A stretch of DNA of 64,000 nt from Brachypodium distachyon (Eukaryota; Streptophyta; Magnoliopsida; Poales; Poaceae): assembly GCF_000005505.3 (NCBI RefSeq), contig NC_016133.3, positions 19,902,001 to 19,966,000 of the forward strand, given 5' to 3'. A program made the translations under genes and the position numbers. The notes under the pieces are model-generated. The model made no database searches. It was not told where the DNA came from and worked only from the letters and a program-made list of their open reading frames with translations. Shown here piece after piece: positions 57,063 through 64,000 of this stretch (the stretch's first letter is position 1; the number at the start of each line of letters is the position of its first letter).

Positions 57063-60000
57063 TTACATGATAATGCTACTCTGAGAAAGACCGGGATACA
57101 ATAATGTGGCAATTTGAGTAAGTGACCTAACCAACGGTTTAAAATTGGAATGCTTCTCTAAAGCTGCAAATAAAGAAAAAAAAAGTGAGAAAGTGAATGA
57201 ATTGCGCAGCATATTGTTAACAGATTAAGTGAACCCTTAAAAATTATTTACAAAATCTTCATTTCAAATAGGAAGCATACCGTGAAGCATAGCCTTGATT
57301 CCCTTGGAAAAATCTTCAAACCGACCCAGTACTGGCCTGATGCCACATGACTGGGATACGCACAGTTCCATGTAAAGTGATGTTTCAAGAATCACCAACA
57401 GAAAATGGCATAACCTATCTGTCTCACAGCCGAGACTGCTCGATCCATTTGCCTGCAGTACTTCAGTAACAATGGAGACCACTTGATCCTGGAAAGATCA
57501 CAGCAACTTATCAGGAAAAACACAAGCCAACAAAATATTGATTTCGCATTTCTGACATAGATCTGATCATGGTCCATGTGAAATTGGCAAATAGCCCATA
57601 GCATTTCCTATGAGCTGGACTAAGTAATGATGAGCTTTCTAGCCATCAATGTCTTCAAAACAAGGGTTTTGATAAGATCCGAGAAGTCTTTTAGGATAAA
57701 TCGGAGAATCTAATATCTTATAATACTACCTATGAAACAATTTTTCTTTTCAATTTTACATTAATTTCCGAGTTATTCGAGTGTTCGCTTTATCACTCAA
57801 AACCTAATCTGATTGATGGCTAGAATCATGCTTTTGATTCCATGTAACTGGAAGGTAATACAAGAACAGCGATTTCAACAACCATGTGAATATCTGACCA
57901 TTTTACTTGAAACTAAGAGTTGTAAATAATCAACTAACTTTGATTACTCCAAACCTTGAAATCTCAATGTCTAAATTTCTAACGACTTAGTACTCACCAT
58001 ACAATTTGAATTGAGGGACAGGAAACAATTAAGCACCTAAGTATTTCATAATATGAGAACATGATGATACTACTGTGATTCCACACGATTCTAAGAAATA
58101 ATGATTAGACCAGGTATATTGTTACCCGAACAGTTGCATGCAGATCTGAGTTTCACCATAAGACTGAAGTCAATATTGCACCAAGCTCTATCATTTGCTC
58201 TATGCCTCTATGGTACTTATTCACAAAATGTATATGTAATTAATCATTCTCTACAAATGTTACACTCGATACATTTCTAGGCCTTAGCACCTAAGAAGTT
58301 TTATTTGGAAGTTTGGAACGTACGTTACAACATCGCAGAAAGCAGCCTATAATAAGAGCGTAAGGCAACAGTCATAGTTAACTGCAGATCTATTGTGCAA
58401 AGAAAAATAGTTACCTGCAGACCATGAAGAATATCTGGCATGGGAAGTTCAGGAAAATGTGCAAGGTCAAGAAACTCTAGCTCTTCTGCTCGTTTTACTG
58501 CCTCTTTTGCTTGACTGCACAGGAATTTCATAATAAGAAAAGCAATTCTGTAGACTTGTACAGCCATCATCTCGGTAAAACGAGTCTGTTTCACAGAATC
58601 AGAATCTCCAGCGCTTTTGTCTCTGATCACTAAAGATAATGATGTGTTCGAAGGAGCAGACACTACTGCCGTTGACAAAGCACTACTTGCAGCAAATTTG
58701 AACCATCCGTATTTGCTCCTGATGAGTGGTGGATCTTCATGAAGCAACAGTTCTTCTTTACCGGTAGGAGGGCAAAAAAATGATGGGTTCCAGTTTGGAG
58801 AATCACCAGTCCTTGCAGTTCCTCTGCTTATAAATGCAAGAAGGTGGATGATAATCTCTCTTAATTCAGAATCTACTTCCATCATACTTGTGTCCCGTGG
58901 AAAATGATATTTTGCTAAAATACAGAGAAGTGTGAGGATATTCTCAGTTAGACTGAGAGCTGAAAGTGATGTCTGTGGCTGTTGCAATGGCGCTCTTTTC
59001 TTGTTTTGATGAGTGTTAACACTTTGGGCAGATAGATAGGATGACATCAATGGCACCTGTCCTGAGAGGAAGTTGATAGTACTGTTCGCAACACTGTTCC
59101 GAGAAATATCATCATCCATACAATGGTTGAGAGAGGCAACTATAGCAAGACCCAAACCCCAGAGGTTCACATCCTTTGCTTGGGTGCTCAAAGAGTTTCT
59201 ATAACAAGAGTCATCCAAAGACAACTGACTCAGAAGTACCTTCAAGAAAGCAAAAATATTTGCAGACTGAAGAATTTTAGCACCATCCTTTGTTCGCCCC
59301 AAGGTCAAGAGAAAATTCAATATTACTTGAGTAGACAGTATCACTCCATTCTGACATTTATGCAGTATTGCCTGGAGACAGAAATGCTTCTGTAGAATAG
59401 GCACCCATACATGAGGAGGTAGAACGCCCTTCAATATTAAGTCCATTGATCCAATAGCAAGCTCAGAATATTCCTTATTCTCAGCCAATTTGCAGAGTAC
59501 AGGCAACAACTTTGTACTTATAAGGGATGACTCACCAAACAGATTAACATCACCTGATTCATCCTTCATGTCATCCTCAACATAAATGAATTCAAATAAT
59601 GACAAAAGCAGAACTAGGAGGGCCTTCACTGGTTTCTTAAGAGCAGCACTGGCTGGCATGAGATCAACCAAAAATGAAATGCTAGCACCTGCGGTTTTCA
59701 TAAGAATTACAATAACTGAATGCAGATCACGAAAGCTCTTGGTTTGCTTAGCTTGATGAAATAAGATCCTGGTAAGGGTAAGCAATAATTCCACTTGCCC
59801 GGACAAGAGAGGAAACAAAACCTCGTTTGTATCAACTTCAGGAAATAGCAGATCAACAGTTGACTGGAAAGATTTGCACGCATATCTAATTGCTGATCGT
59901 GTAGTAGTTGCGGAAATCCCTCCATCAGGTAAGTCAAGCTTATTATTGGTACTCTGGAAAGATTGTAAGGTTAGTGGACAAATACAAAATGAGTAAATTA

Positions 60001-63000
60001 CACAAGGTGCTAGAACCCATCCTGTTTTCTACTTTAGGGCCATCAAATTAGGGTTATGTCGACAAGTCCAGTTACTGACACACTAACATAGGTTTATGAA
60101 CCCACAAAGCTAAGGCTGATGTTTATAAACTAAGGTGCAATTACCAAAGAACAAAGTAGACAACAGGATGCAGAAAAAGTGGCACAAATGAAAAGATCCA
60201 AGTTAACAACTTACTGTTCCAATGTAGACAGATAGAAATGTTATGAAGGACCTCAATGTACAAAGCTTTGCATCAGCATGGGACTTCATCAGATTTGCTT
60301 TATGCATGATATCCAGCATTTTATCAGCTACTACTTTGCACGGTTTCCAGTCTGAATGACTCCAAAGATCTACTCCAAGCTCATCACGCATGCGTGCAAC
60401 GTCAAACAAAAAATTTCCATTGGCTGTTTGGAAGGTGTTACGTGGTTGCTCCGAAGGATTGCGTTCAAAAAACCGAAGCTCGAGAAGGAAACACAAAAGC
60501 TCCTGAAAGGGACCAGGAGTAATCGGACGACCTTCAAGTTCTCCATGTATATGATAGTACAGATCACTGATTACCAATTTGGTAAGTTCTTGTTCATCAC
60601 TGCACATGTGTAGGAGATACACTAGAAATTAGCACAAATAATTTTGAAGGATTCTATAAAAACGGTGATTATTTTGTTTACCAGACTAGCAATACAATTA
60701 ATATGCCTAAAAGATCAGAGCAAAATATACATTAGATGGTGCAAACCAAATTCAGCACCAACATCTCAGTAGGTCAATAGCCTAATAGGATGCTATCTAT
60801 TCTCATTTATTCCAAAACTCATTATGGCCAAAGCCAGTGGATATCCAGCGCCAAGTATCTAATATGGTGATCAAGCAAATGTATGATCTAGTAAACCATG
60901 CGTTCAATCAAGCAAAGCTGCCATCCATATTTCTTATGAGAAGGTCAAGAATAAGGTGAAATAGCAAATACACAGCCAAATTCCAGTAACCTTGGTCCAC
61001 AACTTGCATGTTTCGGGTTCTACCTCTTCATAGAACAACTTTCTCCAAAACAATAACTGTTTCACAAGGAACCTTCAAGCAATTCTGTTGCCCTTCCAAT
61101 TGAAGGTTATAAGTACCGAAGAAGAATTTTCAATATTAAGCACTCAGCATCCAACAGATACACAGTCACTTATGTGCAAACAAAACTTACTCGTAAACTG
61201 CATTAAGAACTTAAAAAGGGTACCTGTAGCCATGCAAGGCATATTGGGACAGCAGAGCCAAGAATGCACGGTGTTGTAACAACTGCATACAGACACAAAA
61301 AAAGAACAGAATAGAATAGTAGTGGGTCAGCAGGTGCAGACTGTTCATATAAAAACAAAGTAAAATCTGGATGCCAAACATCAAACAATATTATTGGAAG
61401 GTCTACATCACCCCATGAGGTTTCATCTATCAACTTCGCCACCTCAGGTATAAAATAGGTACTGCATCCCCTCAGGTATTGCGAATGGTTCAAATAACCA
61501 CATCCGGCAGTTTTGAGAGTGGATTTAACATTGTGGCATGTAGCGTGGCTCGTCAAGTGGCAACCCCTCAACAACTAGAAATATACCTAAGACCCAGTTG
61601 ATTGTGGGTCTACCCTTTCGTTTGCCATCTTCTCTCACCAAGTCTCTGCTGTGAGATTGTCAACCATCATTTCATTCCTCGGCAATGCACAGTTCAATAA
61701 CAGAAGCCCCTACTAATTTTTTTTTCTCGCCCCTGATGTGTGCTCATTCAACAAGTGCCCACTCTCCAAATAAATAAATAAATTCTAAACCACATGCAAC
61801 AACAAACTGGGTATCCAAATGAAACTGTGACACATAATCCAATTCAGATGCTAATCAATTTATTTAGCTTTCCATCACCTCAAGGCAAAAACGTAATCTA
61901 ATCCAGATGCTAATTTGGTTAATTAAACGGTTGGCAGGGCAAAATGCATGGTTTCATGCCTCAGTGGGTAAAGTAGTGTACAACGAAACTCAGGGGTTAA
62001 TGTAAAACATTTTGCTATTTTATTTCACTACCTTTGTCCAGTTTAATTTGAACTGGCATATACTACAATACCCGTTAAGTACTTTTGAAAATAAACTCAA
62101 TCAGTTGAATACAATAAATTGCATCTTTTTATACTCCCTCCGTCCGGGTTTAAAAGGCCCACACGGGATTTTTATGCTGAACTTTGACCAATCATTACAT
62201 TGGTAATACAATGTTATTGTGACATAAAAGAGATATCGTTGGATTCGTATTGGAAAACTATTTCAATGCCGGCCTTATAAAACCCGGACGGAGGTAGTAC
62301 TGTTTCATGTAGTTATGCTCAATCTGTCAATTTTTTTACATACAACATGCAATATAGTAAGGGCCATAAAGTAATTGGTAGATAAATTAGAAAATAGCTT
62401 TGCTAGAGATGATATGAGTGCACATATTGTATGGAAGATATTTGTACTACATACTGTCACAAAAATGAGACTTCAGATGAGCCTATGGCCTAGTGGTTAG
62501 GGCGGGGTTCTTCATTCGCACCCACCCCAGTGTAAAGATAACTCTAAAAACAAAAATGAGATTTCAAACAGAGTTCCTTACTTTGCTAGAGATAAGCTGA
62601 ACCTTCTTCACCGCCGAGAAAGACAAGCTGCCAGTATCACCACTGGACAAATTCATTATTAAACGAATGATGCAAATGCAGGATGCTACCTGACAAAGGA
62701 AATATAGTATCCATAAGAATTTCGAAGTATCTAACCACGTCTATATGCATGAACCAGAAGTTACAAGTTACAAACACAGGTATAGGATTGAAAATGGACA
62801 ACTGCAACAAATCTTTAGAGCTCAAAGTTACAATCTCTACCGTTAAAGTTAGCAACCAATGAGCAACTGGCCATAGCCCAGCGGCAGGGGAGTTGTGTTA
62901 TGGCCTTGCCGACTAGAGTTATATTTCTGTGAGGAGCGAATTCTGGTATATCATGGTCATTTCTACCATGATTAACTTCCACAGGGCTGCTCCCCATTGG

Positions 63001-63727
63001 ACTCATTGTTTTAAGAATAGAAAATGGTATCCATACCCTTTTCATTTGAGAACTCAAGAACGAGAAGGCTACCTTTGCATCATGAAGAAGTTCCTTCTGA
63101 TATCCGTTGCATGACAAATTATTGACGAAATCTTCCACAAGAGCACTGTCAAACCATTTAAGCACTACGTTGCTTGGACAAGATTTGCTGGAAGGTTCCG
63201 CTCGCTCCTTCGTACCAACCAGGATAGGATTAGAGGGTTTTTCCTCTAAAACCAATTTTCCTTTCAAGAACAACTCATGGGACATGATCTCCAAAATTTT
63301 ACGCTGGCAATTATACCTACAAGTGCAACATCTTACTTCATAGAGATTCCAAATAAATCATGGTATTCTTTTATTACATTAATGTTTTCAATATAAATTC
63401 TAAAACTGCACCCCGTGGCAAACAGCATGATCGGTGAAAACCCAAATACGTTTATTCAAAAACAAATCAATGAACAAAAATACTGGACTGGCAGCTAAAT
63501 TAGTGTGTACACATTACAAAACTAATGCAACATGACCATACCTCAAAGAAAATTTCTCATCAACACTCTCAACAGGACAATGATCTAAGGAAGCACGGAT
63601 ACACTGTGACAAGTTCTCCCAAAATGCTATAGAACTTCTCAGCTTATCTAATATGCATGTGAATTGCACCCCACTTTCCCATAATGCCTCAAGTAGGTTG
63701 AGAACACTAAGTAACAAAGACGGAGAT
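57063..63727 (-). CDS. NUP188: Nucleoporin NUP188, C-terminal half (gene runs off the window)
   Basis: Large scaffold nucleoporin of the inner ring of the nuclear pore. Eight exons are visible: 63727-63542, 63316-63073, 62689-62582, 61282-61224, 60599-60215, 59953-58415, 57488-57281 and 57163-57063. All have GT...AG borders and compatible phases, giving the last 942 residues; the full plant protein is roughly twice that. The sequence is alpha-helical and leucine-rich without a catalytic motif, as expected for this alpha-solenoid. Recognisable plant NUP188 blocks: DVNLWGLGLAIVASLNHCMD, NSTINFLSGQVPLMSSYLSA, SALSLTENILTLLCILAKY, and TRFTEMMAVQVYRIAFLIMK. The stop TAA at 57065-57063 overlaps a perfect donor (GTAAGT), so a further 3' exon is possible. 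The intron 62581-61283 contains a Stowaway. I see no damage in the coding sequence. The 5' half lies beyond 64000. Confidence 0.9.
61300..62580. other. Repeat-rich NUP188 intron
   Basis: The intron between the 62689-62582 and 61282-61224 exons. It holds a Stowaway (62134-62297), TE-like sequence around 61370-61570, and a weak tRNA-like head at 62476-62525. No coding sequence. Confidence 0.6.
62134..62297. mobile_element. Stowaway-type MITE in a NUP188 intron
   Basis: Ends ctccctccgtccgggttta and taaaacccggacggaggtag, flanked by TA at 62132-62133 and 62298-62299. A different subfamily from the other Stowaways here. Confidence 0.85.
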
Positions 63728-64000
63728 CTGCAAAGAAAATATTGCGGATGTTAAATATCATAATTCAGTAACAACTGCATACATAAAATGAGAAAAGAAA
63801 AAAGATATCAGAACTGCAACCTGGAAGGGACCTATTATTTTAAGTATGCAAAGCGAATTTGAACACCCCACTCAACTATCGTACCCCCCCCCCCCCCCCC
63901 ACACACACACACAGTTTTAAGATCCCTACATATACTATGAATATCATGGAGATGCCAAGGCTTGAAAGAGTGTGAAACATAGGGTTTCCCACTTAATGCG
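63728..64000. other. Partial NUP188 intron with C(n)/(AC)n microsatellite
   Basis: No exon detected up to the window end. A run of 17 C (63884-63900) is followed by (AC)n to 63913. Confidence 0.65.

Noticed and set aside
62476..62525. tRNA-like sequence (tggcctagtggttag)
   Set aside because: A-box-like word only; the B-box region is degenerate and no cloverleaf can be drawn. Perhaps a SINE head, not a tRNA gene.

Overview
This is nuclear DNA from a grass. It shows spliced plant genes with GT-AG introns, GC-rich first exons, Stowaway MITEs, an Au-type SINE, CACTA and hAT elements, plant LINEs and a Ty1-copia remnant. The Stowaway termini (CTCCCTCCG, several continuing ATCNATATTAATTG) resemble those of pooid grasses, and about one gene per 8-10 kb suits a compact grass genome such as Brachypodium. 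The species is inference.

Layout. 0.5-2.1 kb: remnant of a FAR1-related (FRS) gene, minus strand. 3.7-5.9 kb: decayed copia polyprotein holding a probable solo LTR. 6.2-9.8 kb: intact five-exon aldose 1-epimerase gene, plus strand. 10.4-15.8 kb: intact five-exon secreted amidase gene, minus strand and convergent, with one 3.2 kb intron full of transposon debris. 16.3-23.6 kb: a 7.3 kb LINE with a 15-bp target duplication. 24.8-46 kb: four short SKP1-like genes or pseudogenes, all ending where the F-box-binding helices of SKP1 should begin. 34-35 kb: a GPI-anchored, bulb-lectin-like secreted protein. 38.8-39.7 kb: hAT element with 8-bp TSD. 40.7-45.8 kb: CACTA element inside the fourth SKP1-like gene. 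48.1-48.7 kb: intronless cyclophilin. 49.2-52.8 kb: second LINE of the same family with a nested retroposon. 57.1-64 kb: 3' half of nucleoporin NUP188, minus strand, running off the window.

The most unusual structure is a large imperfect inverted duplication. Its left arm (about 28.9-32.8 kb) and right arm (about 35.9-46.9 kb) flank the lectin-like gene. The arms share SKP1-like gene copies 3 and 4 with their flanks, a 250-bp upstream block, and a MULE-like element. Later events can be ordered by comparing arms: a truncated LINE entered the left arm (the right arm keeps the empty site), and a CACTA entered and broke the right-arm SKP1-like copy.

The metabolic genes (mutarotase, amidase), the folding gene (cyclophilin) and NUP188 show no functional link and are ordinary neighbours in a plant genome. 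The SKP1-like cluster is the best candidate for something undescribed: POZ-only SKP1 proteins that might bind cullin but not F-box proteins.
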